A stretch of 64,000 nt of DNA from Prauserella flavalba (GTDB taxonomy: Bacteria; Actinomycetota; Actinomycetes; Mycobacteriales; Pseudonocardiaceae). Where the stretch lies: positions 62,001 through 126,000 of the forward strand of contig NZ_MASU01000002.1 of NCBI RefSeq assembly GCF_003202235.1. Direction: 5' to 3'. Under the pieces are notes generated by a model. That model was not told the origin of the DNA. It did no database searches and was given only the letters and a program-made list of their open reading frames with translations. Within the stretch, counting starts at the first letter, position 1. Each line of letters starts with the position of its first letter. This document shows, in pieces, positions 31,073 to 40,600 of this stretch. Made by a program: the position numbers and the translations under genes.

Positions 31073-34000
31073 ACTTTCCCGTCCGCGCACCCCTTTCCGC
31101 CTATGTGTCCAGAGTGGACACACTGCGGACGGGAAAAGGTCCGCTCGGCGCGCTGCCGGCCCTCTCGGCCTCGGCGCGCCGGGCGTTGGCCTTCGCCGGG
31201 GTGCTCGCCTTCCTCAACGCCGCCGCGCTCGTGGCGCAGGCGTTCCTGCTCGCGTCGGTGCTCGCGGCCGTCGTCGCGGGCAGGACCGACGGCCACGCCA
31301 CCGCGCTCGCCGCCCTGCTCGTCGTTGTCCTCGCCCGCGCGCTCATCGGCTGGGGCATCCGCGTGGTCGCCGCCCGCGCCGCCGCCGGCGCCAAAGAGGA
31401 ACTGCGCGCCAAGGTCGTCGACCACGCGCTGCGCCTCGGTCCCGAATGGATCGCCCGCCGGGGCCCGGGTGAGCTGACCGCGCTCACCACCAGGGGCCTC
31501 GACGCGCTCGACGCCTACTTCACCGAGTACCTGCCCGCGCTCGTCACCGCGGCCGTGGTTCCGCTCGGCGTCGGCGCCGCCGTGCTCGTCGCCGACTGGC
31601 CCTCCGCCGTCCTCATCGCGCTGACACTGCCGCTGCTGCCGATGTTCGCCATCCTCATCGGCAAGTACACCGCCGACCAGGTCTCCTCGGCCACCGACGC
31701 CCTGCAGCGGCTCTCCGGTCACCTGCTCGAACTCGTACGCGCGCTGCCCGTGCTCGCCGCCTTCCGCCGCGCCGAGGCGCAGGCCGAGGCCGTACGCCGG
31801 GTCAGCGACCGCCACCGCAAGACCACCCTCTCCACACTCAGGGTCGCGTTCTCGTCGGCCTTCGCGCTCGAACTCGCCGCCACCCTCTCGGTGGCGCTCG
31901 TCGCCGTGGTCATCGGCGTCCGGCTGGTCTCCGGCGAACTGTCCCTCGCCGTCGGGCTCGGCGTGCTGATCCTCGCGCCCGAGTGCTACCAGCCCCTGCG
32001 CACCGCCGGTGCCGCCTTCCACGCCAGCGAGGACGGCGTCGAAGCCGTCCGCAGGGTCACCGACGTCCTCGCCGAACCCGTCGCGCCCGAGGGAACGGAG
32101 CCGCCGCGCCGTGGGGAGGTCCACGTCAGCGGTCTGCGCGTGCGCAGAAGGGACGGCTATGCGCCCGACGGCGAATCGTTCACCATCCGGCCCGGCGCGA
32201 CCGTCTGGCTGCGCTCACCGAGCGGCGCAGGCAAGACGACCACGCTCTCCGTGCTGCTCGGCTTCACCAGGCCCGACGCGGGAACGGTCACGGTCGACGG
32301 CGCACCACTGGAAAATGTCGACATGTCGGCCTGGCGCGACTCGGTCGCGTGGGTGCCGCAGTCACCCGCGTTCGCGGGTGGCACCGTGCGCGACGAGCTC
32401 GCCCTCGCCGCACCCGGTGTGGACGACCTCGACATCGACGACGTGCTGGCCCAACTCGGACTTAGTGGTCTGGTGGCTGAGCCAGTGAGTCACCTGTCCA
32501 CTGGACAGCGGCAACGCGTCGCCGTGGCCCGCGCGCTGCTGCGGCTGAGGGCCGGCGCGTGGCTGCTCCTGCTCGACGAACCGACGGCCCACCTCGACGC
32601 CGTCAACGCCGAGCGTGTGCTCGCCGCGGTCCGCCAGGCCGAGCGGGAGGGCGCCGCCGTGGTGATCGCCGCGCATGATCGCTCCACCCTCGACGCGGGG
32701 GAGGAGCCCACCGACGTTCGCCAGGGCGGTCGTGGGGTGCCGCAGAACGACCGCCCTGGCGGGCATGTCCACCTGCGGAACCTGGTCAGTCGTCGATTCC
32801 TGACCGGTGCCGCGCTCGGTGCCGCCGCGCTCGTCGCGGGTGTCGCGCTCACCGCGACCTCGGGCTGGCTCATAGCCAAGGCGTCGCAGCAGCCGCCGAT
32901 CCTCACGTTGACCGTCGCGGTGGTCGGCGTGCGCACGTTCGGGCTCGCCCGCGCCGGGTTGCGCTACGTCGAACGGCTCATGACCCACGACGCGGCCTTC
33001 CGGGTCGCCGCGCGGCTGCGGGTCCGGCTGTGGCGGGCACTCGTCCGCCTCGGCCCCGCGCACACGCTCGGCCTGCGCCGCGGCGAAGGCCAGCGCCGCC
33101 TTGTCGCCGACGTCGACACGGTGCGCGACCTGCTGCCCCGCGTGGTCACACCGCCGATCGTCGCCGCCGTGGTGGTGCTCGCGGCGTGTGCCGTGCAGGC
33201 CGCGGTACTGCCCGAGGCCGGGCTGGCCCTCGCCGTCGCCGCGCTGGTCGCGGCCGGGTTCGCTCCCGTGCTCGCGCTCGGCGTGGAACGGCGGGCGACC
33301 TCGACGCTGGCCTCGGGCCGCCGCACCGTCGCAACGCAGGTGCTCGGCCTGTTCGAAGCGGCGGCCGAGCTGGTCGCGTTCGGCGCCCACCGGGCTCGCA
33401 GGGCCGACCTCGCCGCCGCCGACGCGACGCTGGCGCGGGCCTCGCGGAGGCAGGCGCTCGGCGCGGGCGCCGCTGACGCCGTGATCACCCTCGCCACCGG
33501 CGCCGCCGCCGTGGTCAGCACGTTCTTCGCCGCGCGTGCCGTCGCGGCCGGAACGCTCGATCCCGTGGTGACCCCGCTGCTCGCGCTCGTGCCGCTGGCG
33601 CTGGCCGAGGTGCTCGCACTCCTGCCGCCCGCCGCACAACACTGGGACTCGCTGCGCCAGGCCGAGGCCCGGCTCGCCCGGATCTGGGACCGCGACGTCC
33701 CCGAGCCCGGCGACCGCGTTGTGCACGGCGGCTCCGGCATCACCCTGCGCGGCGTGGACGTCCGCTGGCCGGACAGCCCGGAACCCGTGCTGCGCGGCGT
33801 GGACCTCGACATCCCGGCGTGCAGCCACGTCGCCGTGATCGGTCCATCCGGCGCAGGGAAGTCGACGCTGCTGGCGACGCTGCTGGGCTTCCTCCCGCCC
33901 GAGCGCGGGCACGCGAGCCTGCCCGCACGCGTCGCCTGGGCGCCGCAGGAACCGCAGCTCGTGTCCACCACCGTCGCCGAGAACCTGCGGCTCGCGGACC

Positions 34001-34368
34001 CGCACGCGACCGACGAGCAGCTCACCACCGCCCTGCTGACCGCGGGCCTGCCGGGGCTGCCGCTGTCCACCGTGCTGAGCAGTGCGGGCGCCGGGCTCTC
34101 GGGCGGGCAGGCGCAGCGGCTCGCGCTCGCCAGGGCGCTGCTCGCCGTCGACGACGCCGACCTGGTGCTGCTCGACGAGCCGACCGCGCACCTCGACGAG
34201 CCCACCGCCGACGTCGTGCTGGCGAACCTGGACACCGCACTGGCGGGCAAGACCGTCGTGCACGTCACGCACCGGCCCGAGGAGGTGGCCGGCGCCGACC
34301 TGGTGCTCGAGGTGAGGGAAGGCCAGATCACAGCGCGCGAGGCGGCTTTGGCTCACGGAGGCGCATAA
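31069..34368 (+). CDS. cydDC: Fused CydDC heterodimeric-type ABC exporter for cytochrome bd assembly
   Basis: 1099 residues: CydD-like half (about 1-545) and CydC-like half (about 560-1099) in one chain, as in streptomycetes. Each half has a six-helix membrane domain and an ATPase. Walker A: SPSGAGKTT and GPSGAGKST. Signature: LSTGQRQR in the first, LSGGQAQR in the second. Walker B: LLLLDEPTAHLD and LVLLDEPTAHLD. The complex moves reductant (or heme) across the membrane and is needed for bd oxidase maturation. The linker carries a perfect 15-bp inverted repeat in the DNA, and the first codons a nested one. Confidence 0.95.
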   Translation: MNFPVRAPLSAYVSRVDTLRTGKGPLGALPALSASARRALAFAGVLAFLNAAALVAQAFLLASVLAAVVAGRTDGHATALAALLVVVLARALIGWGIRVVAARAAAGAKEELRAKVVDHALRLGPEWIARRGPGELTALTTRGLDALDAYFTEYLPALVTAAVVPLGVGAAVLVADWPSAVLIALTLPLLPMFAILIGKYTADQVSSATDALQRLSGHLLELVRALPVLAAFRRAEAQAEAVRRVSDRHRKTTLSTLRVAFSSAFALELAATLSVALVAVVIGVRLVSGELSLAVGLGVLILAPECYQPLRTAGAAFHASEDGVEAVRRVTDVLAEPVAPEGTEPPRRGEVHVSGLRVRRRDGYAPDGESFTIRPGATVWLRSPSGAGKTTTLSVLLGFTRPDAGTVTVDGAPLENVDMSAWRDSVAWVPQSPAFAGGTVRDELALAAPGVDDLDIDDVLAQLGLSGLVAEPVSHLSTGQRQRVAVARALLRLRAGAWLLLLDEPTAHLDAVNAERVLAAVRQAEREGAAVVIAAHDRSTLDAGEEPTDVRQGGRGVPQNDRPGGHVHLRNLVSRRFLTGAALGAAALVAGVALTATSGWLIAKASQQPPILTLTVAVVGVRTFGLARAGLRYVERLMTHDAAFRVAARLRVRLWRALVRLGPAHTLGLRRGEGQRRLVADVDTVRDLLPRVVTPPIVAAVVVLAACAVQAAVLPEAGLALAVAALVAAGFAPVLALGVERRATSTLASGRRTVATQVLGLFEAAAELVAFGAHRARRADLAAADATLARASRRQALGAGAADAVITLATGAAAVVSTFFAARAVAAGTLDPVVTPLLALVPLALAEVLALLPPAAQHWDSLRQAEARLARIWDRDVPEPGDRVVHGGSGITLRGVDVRWPDSPEPVLRGVDLDIPACSHVAVIGPSGAGKSTLLATLLGFLPPERGHASLPARVAWAPQEPQLVSTTVAENLRLADPHATDEQLTTALLTAGLPGLPLSTVLSSAGAGLSGGQAQRLALARALLAVDDADLVLLDEPTAHLDEPTADVVLANLDTALAGKTVVHVTHRPEEVAGADLVLEVREGQITAREAALAHGGA
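31075..31136. repeat. Nested inverted repeats at the 5' end of cydDC
   Basis: Outer arms TTTCCCGTCCGC (31075-31086) and GCGGACGGGAAA (31125-31136) enclose an inner palindrome TGTGTCC-AGAGT-GGACACA (31104-31122). Both are perfect. They start six bases after the cydDC ATG and could fold in the mRNA next to the coupled start. Confidence 0.75.
32719..32761. repeat. 15-bp perfect inverted repeat inside the cydDC linker
   Basis: CGCCAGGGCGGTCGT (32719-32733) and its exact complement (32747-32761) surround a 13-base loop. It encodes the residues joining the CydD and CydC halves and is in frame. Confidence 0.9.
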
Positions 34369-34373
34369 CCTTG

Positions 34374-35525
34374 ATGTTGCTGATGGAACCAACCCTTGCC
34401 GCCCGGGCCCTGTCCGCGGCCACCGAGATCACGACGACGGCACTGTCCGGCGACGACCCCGGTGCCGTGCTCGGCTCCGTCGTGCGCCACGCCGCCGAAC
34501 TCGCCGACGCCGACCTCGGCGTCGTCATGGTGCGCGCCGACGACGGCAGGGTCACCGTCGAATCCGCGCACGGCACCGACACCGCGGGCCTGCTCGGGCT
34601 CGTGCTGCCGGCCGAGTCCGCCGCGGGGCGGGTCGCGGCAGGCGGCGAGCCGATCGTCGCCGAGGACGTGACCAGCGACCCGCGCACGTCCCGGTTCGTG
34701 CCGGAGGAGCTCCGCTCGTACGGACCGTTCGCCGCGGCCCCGTTCGGCAAGGGCGGCCGCCTGCTCGGCGTGCTGACCGTCTACCGGCACCGCGACGCCG
34801 AACCGTTCTCGGCGAGCACGGTGGAAGTGCTGACCGCGTTCGCCGGCCAGGCCGGGGTCGTCCTCGCGCTCGCCGAGGGCGCCAACGCCCGCCACCGCGT
34901 GACGCTCTACCAGGAGCGCGAGCGCATCGCCCGCGAGCTGCACGACGTGATCGTGCAGCGGCTCTACGCGGCCGGAATGCAACTCGACCGGGTCCGCAGG
35001 CGCATGCGCAGGCGGTTCGCCGGTGCCGACGGCGCCAGGCTCGGCGAGGCCATCGACCAGCTCGACCAGACCATCGAGGAGATCAGGGGCACCGTGCGCG
35101 CGCTGCGCTCGCCGGAGCCCGAACCGCACGAGCCGGAGCCCGCCGCGACCGACCTCGCCGAGTCCGCTCGCGCCGAGGTGCGCATCGCAGGCGAACTGCT
35201 CGGTTACCCGCCGACCCTCGAACTGTCCGGCGAGCTCGCCGACATCCCCGCCGAACGAGCCGACCACGTCCGCGCCGCGCTGCGCGAGGCACTGTCCAAT
35301 GTGGTCCGCCACTCCGGTGCGAGCGAAACGAGGGTGACGCTCCAGCGCGACAGGGACGGGGTGCGGCTACGCGTGCGGGACAACGGCTGCGGCGTGCCCC
35401 GCGACGTCGCCCAGCGCGGCCTGCGGCACCTCTCCGAACGCGCCGAGGCTGCGGGCGGCAAGTTCTTCATCAATTCCTCGCCCAGCCTCGGCACGCTCGT
35501 GGCCTTCGACCTCCCGCTGAGCTAG
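34374..35525 (+). CDS. DevS/DosT-like GAF sensor histidine kinase
   Basis: 383 residues. A single GAF domain (about 30-165; LADADLGVVMVRADDG, AAPFGKGGRLLGVLTVYR) is followed by a HisKA_3 dimerisation helix with the phospho-acceptor in ERERIARELHDVIVQRLYAAG and an ATPase with DHVRAALREALSNVVRHSGA and RVRDNGCGVP. Architecture is that of mycobacterial DosT/DevS, which sense oxygen and NO through heme, but with one GAF instead of two; I cannot see whether heme is bound. Starts just after cydDC and ends overlapping the opposite-strand DevR-like gene by 4 bp. Confidence 0.9.
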   Translation: MLLMEPTLAARALSAATEITTTALSGDDPGAVLGSVVRHAAELADADLGVVMVRADDGRVTVESAHGTDTAGLLGLVLPAESAAGRVAAGGEPIVAEDVTSDPRTSRFVPEELRSYGPFAAAPFGKGGRLLGVLTVYRHRDAEPFSASTVEVLTAFAGQAGVVLALAEGANARHRVTLYQERERIARELHDVIVQRLYAAGMQLDRVRRRMRRRFAGADGARLGEAIDQLDQTIEEIRGTVRALRSPEPEPHEPEPAATDLAESARAEVRIAGELLGYPPTLELSGELADIPAERADHVRAALREALSNVVRHSGASETRVTLQRDRDGVRLRVRDNGCGVPRDVAQRGLRHLSERAEAAGGKFFINSSPSLGTLVAFDLPLS

Positions 35526-36166
35526 TCGCCCCGGCTCGCGTCATGCCGGGCGACCCAGGCCGCCGCCTGGGTGCGGCGCTGCATGCCGAGCTTGCCGAGC
35601 AGGGACGTGACGTAGTTCTTGACGGTCTTCTCCGCGAGGAACAGGCGCTCGGCGATCTCGCGGTTCGACATGCCCTGCCCGATCAGCTCCAGCACGCTGC
35701 GTTCGCGCTCGCTCAAATCGGCCAGCCGATCGGGCTCCGGGTGCCGCATCTTCTCGAGCAACCGCGCGGTGGTCACCGGGTCGAGCAACGACCGGCCTGC
35801 CGCGACCTCGCGCACGGCGTTCACCACGTCCTGCCCCCGCACCTGCTTGAGCAGGTAACCCGCGGCGCCGGCCATGATCGCGCCGATCATGGCCTCCTCG
35901 TCGTCGAACGCCGTCAACACCAGGCAGTGGGGCGGATTGGGCCGGGCGCGCAGCTCGCGGCACAGCTCCACGCCGTCGGTCTCGGTCTCACCGAGCCGGA
36001 CGTCGACAACGGCCACATCGGGCTCCACGTGCATGGCGACGGCGAGCGCTTCGTCGGCCGTACTCGCCTCGGCGACGACCTCGATGTCGGGCTCGTCGGT
36101 CAGCAGCTCCCGAAGCCCGCGCCGCACCACCTCGTGATCGTCGACGAGCAAAACCTCAATGGCCAT
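35522..36166 (-). CDS. DevR/NarL-type LuxR response regulator
   Basis: 214 residues. Receiver: VLLVDDHEVVRRGLRELL, the phospho-Asp in VAVVDVRLGE, VLTAFDDEEA and LLKQV. HTH: LSERERSVLELIGQGMSNREIAERLFLAEKTVKNYVTSLLGKL, nearly the DevR/DosR recognition helix. It is convergent with the GAF kinase gene, an unusual but workable arrangement for a cognate pair. A GGGAC-N4-GTCCC box before cydA is the probable target, linking low oxygen or NO to cytochrome bd. Confidence 0.92.
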   Translation of the reverse strand: MAIEVLLVDDHEVVRRGLRELLTDEPDIEVVAEASTADEALAVAMHVEPDVAVVDVRLGETETDGVELCRELRARPNPPHCLVLTAFDDEEAMIGAIMAGAAGYLLKQVRGQDVVNAVREVAAGRSLLDPVTTARLLEKMRHPEPDRLADLSERERSVLELIGQGMSNREIAERLFLAEKTVKNYVTSLLGKLGMQRRTQAAAWVARHDASRGD

Positions 36167-36364
36167 ACCTCGAGGTTACGCGCGCGCGGAGCCGTTGAGG
36201 GAAACGCTCCAACAGTCGGTGAACGCTTCAAGCCAAATTATTTCTTTTGTTGATTTCGGATAACCGCGTAACGGACAGGCGAGTACTAATCGATAAGACC
36301 GGACATCCGACGCGTTTTCCCGCGGCCGGTGTCCCTTATCTGTGTCTGCTGAAAGGTTTTCCCT

Positions 36365-36958
36365 GTGTCCGTACAGCGCCGCACGATGATCGTTCTTTCC
36401 GCGTTCGCCTTCGCCGGCATGGCCTTCACCGGTGTCGCGTCGGCGGAGTCGGCACAAGGCGAGTTCAACTGCTCCGATTTCGGTACGTGGGCGGAAGCCC
36501 AGGCCGTTTTGGAGCAGGACCCGAGCGATCCGCACGGCCTCGACGCCGATAACGACGGAATAGCTTGCGAGGACCTTCCCGGCGCGCCGGACGACGGCGA
36601 AACGACCACCACCGCGCCGCCGGAACAGCCGCCCGCCGAACAGCCCGCGGTTGAGGACAAGGACTGCGACGACTACGCGTCACAGGCGGAAGCGCAGGGC
36701 GTTCTCTCACAGGACCCCCGTGACCCGCACAACCTCGACGCCGATAACGACGGCCAGGCCTGCGAACGCTTCTTCGCACCCGCGCCCAGCACCGAGGAGC
36801 AGCAGGTCGCCGTTCATCCCGTCGGCGGTGTCGCCACCGGTGGCGACACTGGCGAGGACGACTCGGCGCTCGTGGTGATCGGCGCGCTGGCCGCCCTGTT
36901 CGGTGCCGGTGCCGTGGTGGTCGTCCGGCGCCGTGCCCAGGGGAGCAACAAGGCGTGA
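36365..36958 (+). CDS. Surface protein with two Excalibur domains and sortase-like C-terminus
   Basis: 197 residues. Signal peptide (MIVLSAFAFAGMAFTGVASA), then two Excalibur calcium-binding repeats of about 45 residues (NCSDFGTWAEAQAVLEQDP...DADNDGIACE and DCDDYASQAEAQGVLSQDP...DADNDGQACE) joined by a Thr/Pro linker. The C-terminus has GGVATGG, an acidic patch, a hydrophobic helix (LVVIGALAALFGAGAVVVV) and RRR, the layout of a cell-wall sorting signal. The next gene, coupled by a 4-bp overlap, is a class F sortase. Probably wall-anchored; partner unknown. Confidence 0.85.
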   Translation: MSVQRRTMIVLSAFAFAGMAFTGVASAESAQGEFNCSDFGTWAEAQAVLEQDPSDPHGLDADNDGIACEDLPGAPDDGETTTTAPPEQPPAEQPAVEDKDCDDYASQAEAQGVLSQDPRDPHNLDADNDGQACERFFAPAPSTEEQQVAVHPVGGVATGGDTGEDDSALVVIGALAALFGAGAVVVVRRRAQGSNKA

Positions 36959-37614
36959 GCACTCCTGTTGCGCGGCGGTTCCGGTGGCGGGTCGCGGCCG
37001 TCCTCGGAACCGCCGTCGCGGTCGCGGCGGCCGTGATCCTCGTGGTGGTACTGGGCGGAGAGCACGAACCGGCCGCCCAGCCCGCGGTCTCCACACCGAC
37101 CACGACACAGGCCGCGCCGCCACCCACTACGGCCGCCGTCGAAGCCACACCGATTGGGGCGTCGCGGCCGGCATGGCTGGAGATCCCCTCGATCGGCGTG
37201 CGAACCGGCGAGGTCATCGACCTCGGCCTTGAGCCGGACGGTGCGCTCGAGGTGCCCGAGGACGCGGTGACCACGGGCTGGTTCAAGGAAAGCCCCACCC
37301 CGGGCGAGCTGGGGCCGTCCGTGATCGCGGGCCACGTCGACTACGGAGGCGTGCCGGGGGTGTTCTTCCGCCTGCACGAGGTGCGACCCGGCGACGAGGT
37401 CACCGTGCACCGCGAGGACGGCACGAGCGTCGTGTTCACCGTGGACCGCGTCGAGCGGCACGCGAAATCGGAGTTCCCGACCGAGGACGTCTACGGCAAC
37501 ACGACGGACCCGCAGCTGCGGCTGATCACGTGCGGCGGCGCGTTCGACGACTCGACCGGGCAGTACCTCGACAACGTCGTCGCCTACGCCACGATGACCG
37601 GAGTGATCGATTAG
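36955..37614 (+). CDS. Class F sortase
   Basis: 219 residues with an N-terminal membrane anchor (VAAVLGTAVAVAAAVILVVVL) and a Thr/Pro spacer. The catalytic domain has WLEIPSIGV, His127 in VIAGHVDYGGVPGVF and Cys193 in LITCGGAFD, then GQYLDNVVAYA where class F enzymes place the third catalytic residue; the usual Arg is not obvious in that exact spot. Class F sortases in actinomycetes are usually orphan genes; here the enzyme is coupled by a GTGA overlap to an Excalibur protein with a sorting-like tail. Confidence 0.88.
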   Translation: MSTPVARRFRWRVAAVLGTAVAVAAAVILVVVLGGEHEPAAQPAVSTPTTTQAAPPPTTAAVEATPIGASRPAWLEIPSIGVRTGEVIDLGLEPDGALEVPEDAVTTGWFKESPTPGELGPSVIAGHVDYGGVPGVFFRLHEVRPGDEVTVHREDGTSVVFTVDRVERHAKSEFPTEDVYGNTTDPQLRLITCGGAFDDSTGQYLDNVVAYATMTGVID

Positions 37615-37642
37615 CGCTGCGTCTCATGGCACGCTGGGTCGC

Positions 37643-40600
37643 ATGGAGTCCTTCGCCGATGGCGTCTACGAAGCCCTCCGCACGGTCGGCGTCGACGACG
37701 CCATCGGCAGGCTCCGCGACCGGCTCCAGCCGCATTTCGCGGGCGTGGACCCCGCGGACGTCCCCGAGGTGCTCGCGCGCCACGTCGCCGATGTCGTGCG
37801 CAGGGCGCTCAGCGAGCAGCCCCAGTTGCCGCGCCAGGTCGCGCTGATCAACGAACTGCTGGACCTGTTGCGGACGCCCGAAGAGACCGTACCCGGCTCC
37901 GTCGAGCAGCTGATCGCGCTGACCAGCACCGACCAGCTCGGAACCGGACCCCCGGTCCGACCGGTGACGCCGCTGGCCGAGGCGGCCCTGCTCACCAACG
38001 CCAAGGACGAGCCGTCGCTGTCCGCCGAGCTGCGCGCCGAACTGGCCAGTGCCGATCGGGTGGACCTGCTGTGCGCCTTCATCCGCTGGCACGGCCTGCG
38101 GGTACTGGAGGAACCGCTGCGTGAACTGCGCGACCGCGGCGTTCCACTTCGCGTGTTGACCACCACGTACGTCGGCGCGACAGAGCGCAGGGCCATCGAC
38201 GAACTCGTGCGCCGGTTCGGCGCCGAGGTGCGCATCAGCTACGAGCATCAGTCGACCCGGCTGCACGCCAAGGCGTGGCTTTTCCGCCGGGAATCGGGCT
38301 ATGACACGGCGTTCGTCGGCAGCTCCAACCTGTCGAGGTCCGCGCTCGTCGATGGTCTCGAGTGGAACGTGCGGCTCTCCGGCGTCGCCACCCCCGAACT
38401 GCTGCGCAAGTTCGCCGCGACGTTCGACACCTACTGGGAGTCCAACGCCTTCACCGGCTACGACCCTTCGCGCGACGCCGACCGTCTCGACGACGCGCTG
38501 GCCAGAGCCGGCAACCGGACCACCGCGGCCACGACGATCAGCCTCGCCGGGCTCGAAGTGCGGCCGATGCCGCACCAGGAACGGATCCTCGAAGCGCTGG
38601 AGACCGAACGGCAGGTGCACGGCCGGCACCGCAACCTCGTGGTCGCGGCGACCGGAACCGGGAAGACAGTGGTGGCCGCAATCGACTACCGACGCCTCGT
38701 CCGCGAGTTCCACGGTCGCGATCTCAGCCTGCTTTTCGTCGCGCACCGCAGGGAGATCCTGGAACAGTCGCTGCGGACCTACCGGGAAGCGCTGGCGGAC
38801 GGGGCGTTCGGCGAGTACTACGTCGGAGGGACCCGGCCGGAGCGGTGGCGGCACGTGTTCGCGACCATCCAGTCGCTGTCGTCCTATGGCGTGCAGAACC
38901 TGCCGGCCGACCATTTCGACGTCCTGGTGATCGACGAGTTCCACCACGCCGAGGCAGTAACCTACCGCCGGCTGCTCGACCGCCTGCGCCCGAAGGAACT
39001 GCTCGGGCTTACCGCGACCCCGGAGCGTGCCGACGGGACCGACGTCCGCGGGCTGTTCGGTGACCGCGCGGCGTACGAGCTGCCGCTGTGGGACGCGTTG
39101 TCCGCCGATCTACTCGTGCCGTTCCACTACTTCGGGGTCGCCGACGACGTAGATCTCTCCGGGGTCAAATGGTCGCGCGGCAACTACGACGTCGCCGGTC
39201 TGGAGCGCCTGTACACCGGCAACGACGCCCGCGCGGCCAAGGTGCTCTCGGAGTTGCGCGACAAGGTCACCGACATCGGCCGGATGCGGGCGCTGGGCTT
39301 CTGCGTCTCGATCGCCCACGCCGAGTACATGGCCAGGGTCTTCCGCGAGGCGGGCATCTCGGCGCTCGCCGTCTCCGGTTCCACGAGCCCCGCCGAGCGC
39401 GAGCGTGCGATCACCGCGCTGGCCGGTGGTGACGTGAACGTGCTCTTCGCCGCTGACCTCTTCAACGAGGGCCTCGACATCCCGCAGGTGGACACCGTGC
39501 TGTTCCTGCGGCCGACCCAGAGCGCGACGATCTTCCTGCAACAACTGGGCCGCGGGCTGCGCAGGGCACCCGGCAAGGCGGTGCTCACCGTGCTCGACTT
39601 CATCGGCCACCACCGCAAGGAGTTCCGCTTCGACGTCCGCTACCGGGCGCTCACCGGTGCGAGCCGCAAACGGCTGCAACAGCAGATCGAGCAGGGCTTT
39701 CCGTTCCTGCCGTCCGGATCGCAGGTCGTGCTCGACCGCGTGGCGCAGCGGATCGTGCTCGACAACGTGCGCACCCAGCTTCGGCTCAACCGGAAGGCAC
39801 TCGCCGCAGACGTCCGCTCGCACGGCGACCTTCCGCTCGCGGCGTACCTCGAGGAGGCCGGGCGAGAACTCGTGGACGTCTACAAGAACAGCGGCTCGTG
39901 GACCGGCCTCCGGCGTGAGGCCGGTCTGCCCACCGGGCAGGCCGGACCTGACGAGGATGCACTCCTGCGCAGGGTCGGCGCATTCGCGCACGTCGACGAT
40001 CGCGAGCGGACCGAGGTGTACTCCACCCTCGCCGACCCGCACGGCCCGCGATACCGGGAACTGAGCGAGCGGCAACAGCGGCTGGCCAGGATGCTGCTGT
40101 TCACCCTGTGGCCCAAGGGGGTCAGCGGCTACGAGGACGGGCTCGCTCAGCTGCGGCGCCATCCGGCGGTCTGCGCGGAGATCAGGGAACTCGTCGCCTT
40201 CGGGCTCGACCGGGCCCGGCACCTGCCAGGGTCGCTCGGCGAAGGGCTTCAGCACGTGCCGCTCGCCAGCCATGCCCGGTACCGGCGTGAAGAGATACTG
40301 GCCGCGCTCGGTTACGCGACGCTGGAGCGACCCGTTGCCAACCACGTCTCGGGCGTGGCCTGGGCGGAGGAGACGAGCACCGACGCGCTACTGATCAACC
40401 TGCACAAGAGCGAGAAGGACTTCTCGCCAACGACGATGTACCGCGACTACGCGATCAGCCCCGAACTGTTCCACTGGGAGTCGCAGAACGCGACCGCGGT
40501 CGACTCGCCGGTCGGCCGACGGTATCTGCGGCACCGCGAACACGGCACGCACGTGGTGTTGTTCGTGCGCGATCACCGCACGGACGACCTCGGACCCTCC

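Noticed and set aside
30890-32510. Recurring TGTCCA...TGGACA motif as a regulatory site
   Set aside because: Seen many times inside coding regions with varied spacing; likely codon-use or chance, no link to promoters.
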